Source of the DNA: Nitrososphaerota archaeon
GTDB lineage: Archaea > Thermoproteota > Nitrososphaeria > Nitrososphaerales > UBA183
Direction of reading: 5' to 3'
Assembly (NCBI GenBank): GCA_027886865.1
Contig: JAPCJR010000010.1
Coordinates: forward strand, 4,873 to 63,313
DNA: 58,441 nt
In this document: piece by piece, positions 1-9,573 of the stretch
How positions within the stretch are numbered: position 1 is the first letter of the stretch
How the letters are laid out: the number at the start of each line of letters is the position of its first letter
Position numbers and translations under genes: made by a program
The notes under the pieces: model-generated
Databases searched by the model: none
What the model saw: the letters and a program-made list of their open reading frames with translations, nothing else
What the model was told of the DNA's origin: nothing

Positions 1-132
1 CATGAACAAGAGGTCGCCAAGCTATCTAAGCCGCGAGGATGCCTAGCTTCCTGCAGGACAAGGGAAGAAGTGGTTAACAAGCTAATGAAGTGGTATGAAG
101 AGGAGGCTGGAGGTGAACGAGCGAAATGGTAA
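1..132 (+). CDS. C-terminal end of an unidentified upstream gene
   Basis: A reading frame enters from the left edge and stays open for 43 codons to a TAA at 130-132. The visible tail is charged (ends ERAKW) and contains a likely helix, REEVVNKLMKWYEEE. It overlaps the start of top6B by a few bases, and the ribosome-binding site of top6B (GGAGGTGA, 110-117) lies inside it, which suggests translational coupling in one operon. Too little protein is present to assign a family. It could also be non-coding leader, since only one frame edge is visible. Confidence 0.4.
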   Translation, partial: HEQEVAKLSKPRGCLASCRTREEVVNKLMKWYEEEAGGERAKW

Positions 133-1737
133 CTTACTCAGAAATTAGTCCCTCAGAATTTTTTCTACCGTAACCGAGACCTCGCAGGGTTCACGAATCC
201 CGCCAGGGCGCTGTACATGGCTGTAAGGGAGCTCGTCGAGAACTCCCTCGACGCGGCAGAGCTCGCGGGAATCCTTCCGGACGTCTACGTGCGGATAGTG
301 CCGAACGACCCATCGGCGGAGAACGCGAGCCAGGAGCCGAAGGCTTACAGGGTGACGGTCGCCGACAACGGACCCGGGGTTGACCCTCACCATGTGCCCC
401 GCGCATTCGGCAAGGTCTTCTACGGCTCGAAGTACGTGTTGAGGCAGTCCAGAGGGATGTTCGGCATGGGCGGCACCATGGCGATCCTCTACGGTCAGAT
501 CACAACAAACAGGCCGGTAAAGATCACGACTTCGACAGACGGCAAGAGCCGGCACATCTTCGAGATGCTCATCGACATCTCCGAGAACAAGCCGATCATA
601 CTCAGGAAGGATACCGAGGAGGGAGCAGGCAAGACCGGGACGCGCGTCGACGTCATCCTCGAGGGCGACTTCACGCGTTCCGCTCAGAAGATCAACGAAT
701 ACTTCAAGCAGACGGCGCTCGTGGGCAGCTACGCCAACCTGACCTTCGTCGACCCCATCGGCAGGATCACGACCTACGAGAGGGCGACCGAGTCGATGCC
801 TTCGGCGCCGAAGGAGACGCTTCCGCACCCGCACGGGATCGACGTCGAGGCGCTCAAGCGGATGATCAAGCTCACAGACGAGAAGAACATGGAGAAGTTC
901 ATGGGGAACAAGCACTTCCATCGCGTGGGCGAGACCAACGCAAGGAAGTTCCTCCAGTTCGCAGGGATCGACGGGAAGATAGCCCCCGAGAAGCTCTCCA
1001 ACGAGCAGACGGTGAAGGTGGTCGACGCCCTCCAGCGCTACCCCGAGTTCCTCCCGCCGGATGCCTCCTGCCTCTCGCCCGTGGGAGAGCAGATACTCAC
1101 CACCGGGATAATCAAGGAGCTTCAGCCCGAGTTCTCGACCGTAGTGTTGCGGCCCCCTTCTTCGTACTCGGGGTTCCCCTTCCTCATCGAGGTAGGGCTC
1201 GTGTACGGAGGCAAGGTGCTCGAGCCGGGCAGGAAGCTCTTCAGGTTCGCGAACCGGATACCGCTCCTGTACGATGAAAGCAACGACGTCTCTTTCAAGG
1301 TCCTCAACGAAGAGATAGACTGGAGGCGCTACCATGTCCCCGACGAAGCACCCGTCGCCGTGATCACGCACATCTGTTCCACCAAGATCCCCTACAAGAC
1401 CGTCGGCAAGGAGTACATCGCTGACCGCCCCGAGATAGAGGCGGAGATCAAGAACGGAGTGAGAGAAGCCCTGAGGCGGCTCAGCGTCTTCCTATCGAAG
1501 AAGGGCACGATGGAGGCGTCGCAGAGAAAGATGAGCATCTACGGAAAGTACCTCCCGCTCATAGCGGAGTTCTCCACAGGGCTCGCCGGCCTGAAGAGGG
1601 AGCCCAGGTACAAGCAGCTCCTCAAAGAGGAGCAGCTGGAGGCGGACGAGATAAAGCAGGAGATGAGCGCGGAAGCGGAGAAAGCAGTTGAAGGTGATAA
1701 GGTAATTGAGCAAACCACGATCGAAGACTACCGCTGA
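126..1737 (+). CDS. top6B: DNA topoisomerase VI subunit B, with an apparent frameshift near the start
   Basis: ATPase subunit of the type IIB topoisomerase that relaxes and decatenates DNA together with subunit A. The GHKL ATPase N-box is visible (ELVENSLDAAE), followed by a DNGPGV motif and a glycine-rich lid (GMFGMGGTMA). The normal family N-terminus is split over two frames. ATG126, 8 bases after GGAGGTGA, encodes MVTYSEISPSEFF and then stops at 171. The rest (FFYRNRDLAGFTNPARALY, then MAVRELVEN from 217) is in the next frame. The shift falls in a run of six T at 159-164; removing one T restores a normal protein of about 535 residues. A sequencing or assembly error, a real mutation or a programmed shift are all possible. 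The 3' end overlaps top6A by 32 bases. Confidence 0.93.
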
Positions 1738-2803
1738 AGCCCGGAAGGAGAAGGTCGAGAAGGCCCTGAAGGGACTCGGTCAGAACGTCTACCAGGACCT
1801 CGACGCGGGGAGGTTCCCGGCCGTCACCTTCGCCAGCCGCTCGGTGAGGAACATCATCTACGACAAGAAGCTTCAGCAGTTCATCCTCGGTTCGAACTCT
1901 GTAAGGAGGTCGGCGGGGAACATCAAGCACATCCGGCCCTTCACCCAGCTGCTCTGGCTGGCCTACTTCTCCAAGAAGCTCGTGGACGAGAAGAGGACGT
2001 CGACGCTCAGAGACGTTTACTACTCGGCGCAGGCGTTCAACGTCGAGTTCATGGACCAGGCGGAGTCCGACGAGCTCATCACGGACCTGGAGGTGCTTTT
2101 GGAATCCGCCAGGGAAGAGTTCAACGTCTATCCTGAAGAGAGGAGCGCCATCTTCGGCAACCTCACCGTGGAATACACGGTCAGGGGGTACGAGGGGAAG
2201 AAGCTGGACCTCTCATCCCATCCGGACGGCATGATGATAGGCCCTGCCCTGACGACCGCCGAGTTCCGGGACACTGACGCCGAGATGGTCATCGCGATAG
2301 AGAAGGGCGGCCTGTTCACCAGGTTCATCGAGGAGAAGGTGCACGAGAAGTACAAGGCGATTCTGGTCAACACGGCGGGACAGCCCCCCCGCTCGACGCG
2401 CTACATCCTGAGGAGGATGCACGAGGAGCTCAAGTTGCCGATAGGCATACTCTGCGACGCAGACCCATGGGGGGCCCACATCGCAATGGTGATAAAATCG
2501 GGCTCCGCCAACGCGGCCCATCTCAGGGACCTCACGACGCCGTCTGCCGTCTGGCTCGGCGTGTGGGCCTCAGACATCGTCAAGTACAAGCTGCCCTCCG
2601 ACCCGCTCACCGAGATCGACATCAAGAGGCTCTACGAGCTCAAGGCCGACCCTCGCTACAAAGACAAGATGTGGCACAACGAGCTCGACATCTTCCTCAA
2701 GATCAAGAAGAAGAGCGAGCAGGAGGCGTTCTCCCGATACGGTCTCAGTTACATCGTGGACACGTACCTGCCCGAGAAGCTGCAGCTCCTGAAGAGCTAC
2801 TGA
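1706..2803 (+). CDS. top6A: DNA topoisomerase VI subunit A
   Basis: Catalytic subunit of topoisomerase VI and homologue of Spo11. It cuts both DNA strands through an active-site tyrosine; the family motif is seen as STLRDVYYSAQ near residue 105. A Toprim-type acidic region follows (IAIEKGGLF, with DADPWG further on). The length of 365 residues is normal. The chosen start is TTG1706, which lies inside the end of top6B and is preceded by GGTGAT at a suitable distance, so the two subunits are probably translationally coupled. The gene converges on the KH-domain gene with a 16-base gap. Confidence 0.94.
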   Translation: MSKPRSKTTAEARKEKVEKALKGLGQNVYQDLDAGRFPAVTFASRSVRNIIYDKKLQQFILGSNSVRRSAGNIKHIRPFTQLLWLAYFSKKLVDEKRTSTLRDVYYSAQAFNVEFMDQAESDELITDLEVLLESAREEFNVYPEERSAIFGNLTVEYTVRGYEGKKLDLSSHPDGMMIGPALTTAEFRDTDAEMVIAIEKGGLFTRFIEEKVHEKYKAILVNTAGQPPRSTRYILRRMHEELKLPIGILCDADPWGAHIAMVIKSGSANAAHLRDLTTPSAVWLGVWASDIVKYKLPSDPLTEIDIKRLYELKADPRYKDKMWHNELDIFLKIKKKSEQEAFSRYGLSYIVDTYLPEKLQLLKSY

Positions 2804-2819
2804 CCCCTCTCGAGGCCTC

Positions 2820-3401
2820 CTACGCGTCGGGGTCTATCTCCGGCGACTGGTCTTCCCAGAGGAGCATCCTGTCCATCTTCTGCTTCGTCCTGGCCCTCTG
2901 GAGCATGTTGTAGACGGACCGGTGCCTGCTCCCCGTCGCGAGCATCGTGATGGCCTCTTTGGCGAGCTTCGCCTCCGTCGCCTCGCCGATTATCGCGACG
3001 GTCCTCCCGTAGACGGAGACCGAGCACTTGGTGAGCTCCTCGATCACCCGCCTCGATTTGCCGTTCAGCCCGATGATCCTGCCGCGTATCCGTTCCAGGC
3101 TGTTGTCGCTCTTGCCCGCAAAATCCCTCAGGTCGAGGACTTCGAGAGAGTTCTCCGGCTCGAGGAGGCGGAGCGCCCTCTCGGGAGAGAACCCCCTCCC
3201 GACCGCTTCGACCACCGATATGGCCTTGAACGGGTCGCCCTCTTCGGCGGAGCTCGACCTCACGGTCACCTCCCCGCTCTCTCCGTCGACCTGCAGCGTT
3301 ACGTGGCACGCCTCTTCGAGGCGCTTCTTCGACTCTCCCTTCTTGCCGATGACCGCGGCGACCCTGTCGAGGGGCACCCTGACCGCCTGTTCAAAGCTCA
3401 T
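2820..3401 (-). CDS. pno1: KH-domain ribosome biogenesis protein, Pno1/Dim2-like
   Basis: RNA-binding protein of 193 residues with two KH domains. The first carries AAVIGKKGESKKRLEE near residue 14 and the second GRIIGLNGKSRRVIEE near residue 108. This matches archaeal homologues of Pno1/Dim2, which bind the 3' end of small-subunit rRNA during maturation. The ATG overlaps the stop codon of the RIO kinase gene (ATGA type), so the two form an operon. The same pairing of a RIO kinase with a KH protein next to topoisomerase VI is common in archaea. Confidence 0.9.
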   Translation of the reverse strand: MSFEQAVRVPLDRVAAVIGKKGESKKRLEEACHVTLQVDGESGEVTVRSSSAEEGDPFKAISVVEAVGRGFSPERALRLLEPENSLEVLDLRDFAGKSDNSLERIRGRIIGLNGKSRRVIEELTKCSVSVYGRTVAIIGEATEAKLAKEAITMLATGSRHRSVYNMLQRARTKQKMDRMLLWEDQSPEIDPDA

Positions 3402-4159
3402 GAGACTATCTCCTCCACGATGTCTTTGGCCTCCCTTTCATAGATTCCTCTCCTCCTGAAAAACCTCACCACGTTGGCCACGTCCCGGAGCAGCAGCTCC
3501 TTCGTCTCGGGGTGGGTCGTGAGCACCGCCGAGCCCATGTCGAAGAGCACGTCCTCTCCTCCGAACTTGAAGATGTTGTACTCGGAGAGGTCCGCGTGTA
3601 CGAGCCCGGCCTTCTTGTAGAGCTTCTTCACCATCCGCAGCGTCCATTTGTAGTCCTTCTCGTCCACCTCGGTGTCGGAGAACCTGGGTGCGGGGGCCGG
3701 GGGCGTGCCGATGTACTCGGTCACTATGACGTTCTCGTTGAACGAATACGGCTTTGGCACCCGGATTCCCGCGTCCGCGGCCATCTGCAGGTTCTTGAAC
3801 TCCTTCTGCACCCACAGCTCCGCGATGCCTCTGGAGGTGCTGGGTATCTTCGCGAACCGCCTGTCCCCGGCCACGTACCTCAGCCTCTTCTTGAACTCGG
3901 CCGAGGCAGTCAGATAGATCTTCACCGCCCGTGGGCTGTCGTCGGGCGCCACGCCCCAGTAAACCCTCGCCTCCTTTCCGGCGTTCACCACCCCGTTGAG
4001 ATACTCGAGCTGCCCGTTGCTCAACAGCCTGTTGATGGCCCAGAGGGTGGCCTTGTCGAAGACCTCTTCGAAGACCTTGCGCTCGTTGGAGTCTTTCTTG
4101 AGGTGCCTGCTCTCTCTCTCGAACCTGAGGAGCCTCTCTCTGAGCTGTTCGTCTCGCAA
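3398..4159 (-). CDS. rio1: RIO1-family serine protein kinase
   Basis: Atypical protein kinase of 253 residues acting in late 30S/40S subunit maturation. Visible motifs are the nucleotide-binding loop NAGKEARVYWG, the catalytic loop HADLSEYNIF and the metal-binding segment LFDMGSAVLTTHP. It is followed without a gap by the KH-domain gene. The start used is TTG4159; no better ATG is in frame nearby. About 90 bases separate it from the divergent promoter region of grpE, so the two transcription units are back to back. Confidence 0.93.
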   Translation of the reverse strand: MRDEQLRERLLRFERESRHLKKDSNERKVFEEVFDKATLWAINRLLSNGQLEYLNGVVNAGKEARVYWGVAPDDSPRAVKIYLTASAEFKKRLRYVAGDRRFAKIPSTSRGIAELWVQKEFKNLQMAADAGIRVPKPYSFNENVIVTEYIGTPPAPAPRFSDTEVDEKDYKWTLRMVKKLYKKAGLVHADLSEYNIFKFGGEDVLFDMGSAVLTTHPETKELLLRDVANVVRFFRRRGIYEREAKDIVEEIVS

Positions 4160-4248
4160 GTTGGTGCTCCTGCCGGGCGGCGTCTGTTAAGGGTTCCCCG
4201 TCGGCCGCGTTCAGCGTACGGTCGGCTGCCACGTTGCAGCGGAAGCAG

Positions 4249-4281
4249 AAAATTTATTAGTATACAACTATATGTTGTATA
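4249..4281 (+). promoter_or_regulatory. TATA box and palindromic operator of the chaperone operon
   Basis: An A/T-rich box (AAAATTTATTAG, about 4249-4260) is followed directly by an inverted repeat at 4261-4281: TATACAAC, a 5-base spacer, GTTGTATA. Both 8-base arms match perfectly. With an archaeal TATA-to-start distance of about 26 bases, transcription would begin near the right edge of the palindrome, so a protein bound there would block the preinitiation complex. It differs from the bacterial CIRCE element. A heat-shock repressor site is the natural reading but is inferred from position only. Confidence 0.6.
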
Positions 4282-4343
4282 GTGTTGAAGATGGAGTTTC
4301 ATGCTTATCTCGTGCAAGCGCGCCCGCTGGGGGTCTGGTATTG

Positions 4344-4970
4344 ATGCAGGAAGACAGCGCTGGCGCCGCCGGTGAAGAGGAGTTGGGCAGGCTCAGGGAG
4401 GAACTGGCGGAGAAGAACGAGGAGCTGACCGAGATGAAATCGCGGCTCGAATCCGTCAGCCGCTCCGACCTGGACGCCGAACTGGACAAGGCCCAGAGAC
4501 TCATCGAGCAGGAGAAGACCAGGGGTGCGGACTACCTTGTACAGCTCAAGTACCTGCAGGCCGACTTCGAGAACTACCGCAAGAGGGTGGACAGGGAGAT
4601 ACGGGAATTGGAAGACTTTTCGACGAGCGCGCTGATACGCAAGCTGCTACCGGTGCTCGACGACCTCGAGCTAGCGGCATCATCGGCCGAGAAGAGCGAA
4701 GAGTCCAAAGGATTCCTGGAAGGCTTCGAGATGGTACAGAAGAACCTCACGGCCGTCTTGCAGTCCGAGGGTCTGAGGCCGATAGAGGCTGTGGACAAGC
4801 CTTTCGACCCGGAGTTGCACGAGGCGGTGGAGAGGGTCGACGGCACGGGAAACAGCCGCGACATGGTCGTCGGTGAGATTAGGAAGGGCTACATCCTCAA
4901 GGACAAGGTGTTAAGGCCCAGCATGGTAAGGGTGGAGTCGGCCGTCAAAGATAATGGTGAAAAACAATGA
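4344..4970 (+). CDS. grpE: GrpE nucleotide exchange factor
   Basis: Cochaperone that releases ADP from DnaK. The N-terminal half is a long charged coiled coil (about residues 10-85), followed by [19 protein letters not shown], a typical GrpE stretch, and a C-terminal beta domain ([16 protein letters not shown]). The frame is open from ATG4272, but that codon lies within the promoter palindrome, so ATG4344 (208 residues, beginning [10 protein letters not shown]) is preferred; TTG4341 is a close alternative. The stop overlaps the start of dnaK by 4 bases. It heads a grpE-dnaK-dnaJ operon. Confidence 0.92.
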   Translation: MQEDSAGAAGEEELGRLREELAEKNEELTEMKSRLESVSRSDLDAELDKAQRLIEQEKTRGADYLVQLKYLQADFENYRKRVDREIRELEDFSTSALIRKLLPVLDDLELAASSAEKSEESKGFLEGFEMVQKNLTAVLQSEGLRPIEAVDKPFDPELHEAVERVDGTGNSRDMVVGEIRKGYILKDKVLRPSMVRVESAVKDNGEKQ

Positions 4971-6871
4971 GCACACCTCGTGAAAAGATAATCGGAATAG
5001 ACCTGGGGACTACCAACTCGGCAGCCGCCGTATTGGAGGCCGGCCGACCGGTGGTCATACCCAGCGCAGAAGGCCCGACCGCAGCGGGCAAGATGTTCCC
5101 GTCCGTCGTGGCGTTCGCGGCCGACGGTACTCTCCTGGTCGGGGAGCCGGCGAAGCGACAGTTCGTGGCCAACCCCGAGGGGACCATCTTCGAGATCAAG
5201 CGGAAGATGGGCACGGACTACACCGTCAAGCTCCAGGGCAAGGAGTTCACCCCGCAGCAGATCAGCTCCTTCATCCTGCAGAAGATAAAGAAGGACGCCG
5301 ACTCCTTCCTCGGGTACCCGGTGAAGAAGGCGGTCATCACTGTCCCGGCCCACTTTAACGACAACCAGAGGCAGGCGACCAAGGACGCTGGAGAGATAGC
5401 CGGGCTCGAAGTGGTAAGGATCATCAACGAGCCGACGGCCGCATGCCTCGCGTTCGGGCTCGACAAGACGGAGAAGGAGATGAAGGTCCTCGTGTTCAGC
5501 TTCGGAGGAGGCACGCACGACGTCACGGTGATGGAGTTCGGTCAGGGCGTCTTCCAGGTCCTCGCTACCAGCGGCGACACTCAGACGGGCGGAGCGGACA
5601 TCGACTACGCGATCGTCAACCTGCTCCTCGACGACTTCAAGAGCAAGACCGGGATCGACCTGAAGAGCGACAAGACCGCGATGGCGAGGCTGAAGGAGGC
5701 CGCGGAGAGGGCGAAGATAGAGCTCTCGAACACGATCACGACCGACATAGACCTGCCCTTCATCGCCAACGACGCGTCCGGGCCCAAGAACCTCCACTTC
5801 ACGCTCACCAGGGCCCGCCTCGAGGAGCTCGCCCGCCCCATTGTCGCCAAGATACAGGCACCCATCAAGAAGGTCATCGAGGACGCGAAGCTCGAGGTAA
5901 AGGACATCGAGAAGGTCATCCTGATAGGAGGGATGACCCGCATGCCGATGGTCCGGAAGACCGTAGAGGACATAATGGGCAAGCCCGCCGAGAGGGGCGT
6001 GGACCCGATGGAAGCGGTGGCCATCGGCGCCGCGATACAGGGCGGCGTCCTCGCGGGAGAGGTGAAGGACATCCTCCTCCTCGACGTCACGCCGTTGTCG
6101 CTCGGGGTAGAGACCCTCGGCGGGATAATGACACACGTCGTCGACAAGAACACGACGATACCGACCAAGCGCACGCAGACCTTCTCCACCGCGGCAGACT
6201 TCCAGACGGCCGTCACCATCCATGTCATCCAGGGGGAACGGGCCATGGCGGCTGACAACATCTCGCTGGGCAACTTCAACCTCGCCGGCATACCGCCTGC
6301 ACCGAAGGGTGTGCCGCAGGTCGAGGTGACCTTCGAGATAGACGCGAGCGGGATACTCAACGTCTCAGCAAAGGACCTGGGTACGGGTAAGGAGGCGAAG
6401 ATCACCATAAGCGCTGCGACCAAACTCTCCAAGGACGAGAAGGAGAAGATGGTCCGGGAGGCGGAGCAGTACGCGGACCAGGACAAGAAGAAGATGGAAG
6501 AGGCGCAGCTCCTCAACGAGGCCGACTCCCTCGTGTATCTGGCCGAGAAGACTAAGACGGACCTCACGGGCAAGATCAGCGAGGCTGACGTCGCGAAGAT
6601 CGACGAGGGGACGAGGGACCTGAGGAAGGCGATCGAGAGCAAGGACTCCACCGAGATGAAGGCCAAGTCCGACGCGTTGAGGAAGACGCTACAGGACGTG
6701 GGCACGGCAGTCTATCAGCAGGCCGCACAGGCAGCTCAGGCGGCCCAAGCCTCGCAGGGACAGGCACAGGGAGGCGCACCCGGACCCCAGGAAGGACAAT
6801 CGCAGGCGCCCGGCGGCGGGACCGTCACCGATGCCGACTACAAGGTAGTGGACGACGACAAGAAGCAATAG
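4967..6871 (+). CDS. dnaK: Chaperone protein DnaK (Hsp70)
   Basis: ATP-dependent chaperone of 634 residues. The N-terminal phosphate-1 motif is clear ([11 protein letters not shown]), as are [16 protein letters not shown] and the adenosine motif ([11 protein letters not shown]). The phosphate-2 motif is unusual: it reads [11 protein letters not shown] near residues 175-185, where most DnaK proteins have DLGGGTFDV. The substrate-binding domain, a helical lid and a Gln/Ala/Gly-rich tail ending VVDDDKKQ follow. ATG4967 overlaps grpE, and dnaJ starts 13 bases after the stop. Confidence 0.96.
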   Translation: MSTPREKIIGIDLGTTNSAAAVLEAGRPVVIPSAEGPTAAGKMFPSVVAFAADGTLLVGEPAKRQFVANPEGTIFEIKRKMGTDYTVKLQGKEFTPQQISSFILQKIKKDADSFLGYPVKKAVITVPAHFNDNQRQATKDAGEIAGLEVVRIINEPTAACLAFGLDKTEKEMKVLVFSFGGGTHDVTVMEFGQGVFQVLATSGDTQTGGADIDYAIVNLLLDDFKSKTGIDLKSDKTAMARLKEAAERAKIELSNTITTDIDLPFIANDASGPKNLHFTLTRARLEELARPIVAKIQAPIKKVIEDAKLEVKDIEKVILIGGMTRMPMVRKTVEDIMGKPAERGVDPMEAVAIGAAIQGGVLAGEVKDILLLDVTPLSLGVETLGGIMTHVVDKNTTIPTKRTQTFSTAADFQTAVTIHVIQGERAMAADNISLGNFNLAGIPPAPKGVPQVEVTFEIDASGILNVSAKDLGTGKEAKITISAATKLSKDEKEKMVREAEQYADQDKKKMEEAQLLNEADSLVYLAEKTKTDLTGKISEADVAKIDEGTRDLRKAIESKDSTEMKAKSDALRKTLQDVGTAVYQQAAQAAQAAQASQGQAQGGAPGPQEGQSQAPGGGTVTDADYKVVDDDKKQ

Positions 6872-6883
6872 GCGCCCCGCGAA

Positions 6884-7975
6884 ATGAGCAATGCCTCGTC
6901 TCGGGACTTCTATGAAACCCTAGGGGTTCCGAAGGAGGCATCAAAGGACGACATCAAGGGCGCGTACAGGAAGCTCGCGCTGCAGTTTCACCCGGACCGG
7001 AACAAGGACCCCGGCGCCGAGGAGCGGTTCAAGCAGATCTCCGAGGCGTATGCCATCCTTTCTGACGACGACAAGCGGAAGCAGTACGACACCTACGGGA
7101 AGGAGGGCGTCTACCAGAGGTATGGCTCCGAGGAGGACATCTTCCGGGGCACGGACTTCTCCGACGTCTTCCGTGGTACTGGGTTCGGGGGGTTCGACGA
7201 CATATTCGGCCAGCTGTTCGGCGGCGGCCGACGGGGCCCGCAGCGCGGGAACGACATCTCCCTTAGGATCCCGCTCAGGTTGGAGGACGTGGTCAACGAT
7301 GCCCCCCGAGAGGTAGAGATTCCCAGGTCCGAGCAGTGCCCTACGTGCAACGGCAGCGGTGCGACTCCCGGCACCACAGCGAGGACCTGCCCGCAGTGTG
7401 GGGGTGCCGGCCAGGTGCAGAAGGTCCAGAACGCTGGTTTCGCGCGATTCATCCGGGTCGAGACCTGCAACAGGTGCGGAGGCCAGGGCTCGGTAATCGA
7501 CAAACCGTGCAACGAGTGCAAGGGGAGGGGACTGATCAGGCGCACCAGGAAGATCAGCATAAAGATACCAGCCGGCGTGGATGACGGCCACACGCTCCGC
7601 CTGAGAGGAGAAGGAGAGGCGGGCGCGCACGGGATGCCGCGGGGAGACCTCTACGTCGTCGTGAGCATCTCTGAGCATCCGGTCTTCAAGAGGAGAGATT
7701 CCGACATTTACGTCGAGACCCAGGTCAACGCCGTGGAGGCGATGCTCGGAGCAGAGGTGAGGGTGCCGACGCTATACGGAGACGTCCAGCTTAACATCCC
7801 GGCGGGGACCCAACCCGGAGCGACCTTCAAGGTCAAGGGCAAGGGCCTCCCGCGCCTCTCGCGGTTCGGCAAGGGGGACGAATACGTGATAGCGAACATC
7901 TACGTCCCCAAGAGTCTCAACGGCAAGCAGAAGGATGCGCTCCGGGGTCTGCTGAAGGACGGCAATCTTCAGTAA
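6884..7975 (+). CDS. dnaJ: Chaperone protein DnaJ (Hsp40)
   Basis: Class I J-protein of 363 residues that delivers substrates to DnaK and stimulates its ATPase. It has an N-terminal J domain with the HPD motif (QFHPDRN, about residue 38), a Gly/Phe-rich linker ([18 protein letters not shown]), and four CxxCxGxG zinc repeats ([32 protein letters not shown]). A C-terminal substrate-binding domain follows. It is the last gene of the chaperone operon and converges on the DUF424 gene. Confidence 0.96.
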   Translation: MSNASSRDFYETLGVPKEASKDDIKGAYRKLALQFHPDRNKDPGAEERFKQISEAYAILSDDDKRKQYDTYGKEGVYQRYGSEEDIFRGTDFSDVFRGTGFGGFDDIFGQLFGGGRRGPQRGNDISLRIPLRLEDVVNDAPREVEIPRSEQCPTCNGSGATPGTTARTCPQCGGAGQVQKVQNAGFARFIRVETCNRCGGQGSVIDKPCNECKGRGLIRRTRKISIKIPAGVDDGHTLRLRGEGEAGAHGMPRGDLYVVVSISEHPVFKRRDSDIYVETQVNAVEAMLGAEVRVPTLYGDVQLNIPAGTQPGATFKVKGKGLPRLSRFGKGDEYVIANIYVPKSLNGKQKDALRGLLKDGNLQ

Positions 7976-7999
7976 GGCAGATTACGGGTCCGTTAGCGC

Positions 8000-8296
8000 C
8001 TAATGGGAGAACTTGTAGATCATCAGGAACGGCACTCCCTGGATCAGTCTCACCGCCTCCTTCGCTGCCATCTTGTTCGAGAGGGCGATGCCCACAGCCT
8101 GCTCCCCTGCCAGGTTGATTATCGAGGATTCCTTCATCATCTTTAGCGCCTCATCTGAGTCGACGACCTTTCCTCCAAAATAATCGCGCGAGATGTGCAT
8201 CGACAGCTTGCCCTCGTTCAGGGTCTTCCCGATGAGCTCCACGTCGCAGATGTTGATCGAGGTGGTATCCTTCCAGCTGATGCTCCGGACCGACAG
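8000..8296 (-). CDS. DUF424 family protein, non-canonical start likely
   Basis: Small archaeal protein of unknown function often found beside aIF2-beta. Family features are CDVELIGKTLNEGKL, then DYFGG and VPFLMIYKF at the C-terminus. The first ordinary start codon (GTG8242) would remove the first beta strand. The homologous-looking segment SVRSISWKDTTSINICD is encoded upstream in frame but contains no ATG, GTG or TTG before the preceding stop. CTG8296, 16 bases after the aIF2-beta stop, gives a family-sized protein of 98 residues. It is co-transcribed with aIF2-beta. Confidence 0.75.
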   Translation of the reverse strand: MSVRSISWKDTTSINICDVELIGKTLNEGKLSMHISRDYFGGKVVDSDEALKMMKESSIINLAGEQAVGIALSNKMAAKEAVRLIQGVPFLMIYKFSH

Positions 8297-8312
8297 GTTG
8301 GAATCTGACGTG

Positions 8313-8729
8313 TCAGTTCACCTTGGCAGCTGAGCGGGCTCCGCAAGCCTCGCACACCCTGAAGTGCAGCCTGCTCACGGTCTCAATGTGCGTATCGGGG
8401 CTCCCGCATACCGGACAGGTGACGTTGTCGACCATGTACTTCTGGAACAGCTGGACGAACGACGCCTTGTCCTTCCTGCCGATGAAGATGGCCCTCTCGC
8501 CGTCTATCGAGGCGGCCGTGGCAAGTTCCTTGGCCAGGTACATCAGGACCCTGTCGGGGTCCCTGCGGAAGAGTTTGGGGAATTCACCGTAGTTCCTCAG
8601 GATGGTCTTCTTTCCCACCCAGAGGACCTGAGGTTCAGGCAGCTCCAGCCGGTTGAGCGAGGACTTGGTCGAGATCTTCTGCAGACCCGCCTGTGCTCTC
8701 GAGAGTAGCTCGTCGTATTGCCTGCTCAT
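8313..8729 (-). CDS. Translation initiation factor aIF2 subunit beta
   Basis: Subunit of the archaeal initiation factor that carries initiator tRNA to the small ribosomal subunit. The protein of 138 residues shows the central alpha/beta segment (LMYLAKELATAASIDGERA) and a C-terminal zinc ribbon with cysteines in CPVCGSPDTH and CEACGARS. ATG8729 lies about 26 bases downstream of a TATA-like TTGAAATACTGA on the minus strand, so the message is probably leaderless. DUF424 follows. Confidence 0.93.
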   Translation of the reverse strand: MSRQYDELLSRAQAGLQKISTKSSLNRLELPEPQVLWVGKKTILRNYGEFPKLFRRDPDRVLMYLAKELATAASIDGERAIFIGRKDKASFVQLFQKYMVDNVTCPVCGSPDTHIETVSRLHFRVCEACGARSAAKVN

Positions 8730-8759
8730 TGGAAGGTTAGAATGCCTCCCGTCAGTATT

Positions 8760-9518
8760 TCAACCCTTCTGGTCGCTCTTGAATTCTTCCTGCCTAAGTC
8801 TCGATGCCGACCAGATGGCGACCTCTATCTTGCTCCTCGAGTTCAGGGTGGTCCCCCCATATCTCGCGAGAAGTTCTCCGATTATCTTCTTGTGGACGTC
8901 CTCGGGCACGTCCCACGTCAGCGATTGGCCCCTCTCCTCAAGATGCCTGATCTCGTCGTCTGCCGCAGCCTCGCGGTCAGCCTCGACGACGGGGATCACA
9001 CTGTCCGGTGGCACGCGGCCCTGGAGGCCTCTCTCCCCGCGTTCGAAGCGTTCGAGCGGATAGCCCAGTTCGACCCTCATCTCCCGGTATTCCTCCCGCA
9101 GGCTCTTTCCCTCGCTGACCTCGATGACGGACAGAACGGTCCCTCTCGAGACACGCGCCGCCTCCCTGACCACGGCGGTCCAGTCGCTCACCAGATGGAG
9201 GATGTGGACGAGCAAAGCGGACTCGAAGACGCCGTCTCTGAAGGGAACCCTGTGGACGTCCGCAAAGATCAGCTGTTCCACCCCTTTCTCCCTCGCCTTG
9301 GCCATCATTCCCTTCGAGACGTCCAAACCGACGACCTCGAAGCCCCTCTCCTGGAGCGGCATCGCAAAGCGCCCCGTCCCGACCCCGACGTCGACCACCG
9401 GGCCTCTGCCGGGGATGGCACTGCCGAGCGCGTCCAGTAGCGACCTCATCTCGCCCTCCGGGAGCGACCGCGTCGCGTCGTAGATGTCGGCCACCCTTCC
9501 AAAGTCCTGGACGCGCAA
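8760..9518 (-). CDS. Class I SAM-dependent methyltransferase
   Basis: Soluble methyltransferase of about 252 residues; the substrate is unknown. Motif I is VVDVGVGTGRFAMPL, then VVGLDVSKGMMAKAR and VPFRDGVFESALLVHILHL. The C-terminal half is charged and not recognisable. The frame is open from 9593, but the minus-strand TATA box (GCTTAAAATC) is inside that extension, so the start is placed at TTG9518, just before the region where similarity to methyltransferases begins (DFGRVADIYD). The gene is divergent from mtnP and shares an intergenic promoter with it. Confidence 0.85.
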   Translation of the reverse strand: MRVQDFGRVADIYDATRSLPEGEMRSLLDALGSAIPGRGPVVDVGVGTGRFAMPLQERGFEVVGLDVSKGMMAKAREKGVEQLIFADVHRVPFRDGVFESALLVHILHLVSDWTAVVREAARVSRGTVLSVIEVSEGKSLREEYREMRVELGYPLERFERGERGLQGRVPPDSVIPVVEADREAAADDEIRHLEERGQSLTWDVPEDVHKKIIGELLARYGGTTLNSRSKIEVAIWSASRLRQEEFKSDQKG

Positions 9519-9573
9519 CCCTCCCTCGACACTTGGTGCGGGGAAAAAAGGTATCGGACCGGCGCGCTGCTCC

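Noticed and set aside
145..1371. Long minus-strand frame opposite top6B
   Set aside because: It is the antisense shadow of the topoisomerase gene, with low-complexity Arg/Val/Leu/Asp-rich protein and no recognisable motif.
4261..4281. CIRCE element for an HrcA repressor
   Set aside because: The arms (TATACAAC/GTTGTATA) do not resemble TTAGCACTC/GAGTGCTAA and the spacer is 5, not 9 bases.
4889..6223. Minus-strand frame of 444 codons opposite dnaK
   Set aside because: Fully contained in dnaK on the other strand and explained by high GC content; no promoter or family motif.
6701..6800. Low-complexity repeat at the dnaK 3' end as a mobile element
   Set aside because: It encodes the usual Gln/Ala/Gly-rich DnaK tail.
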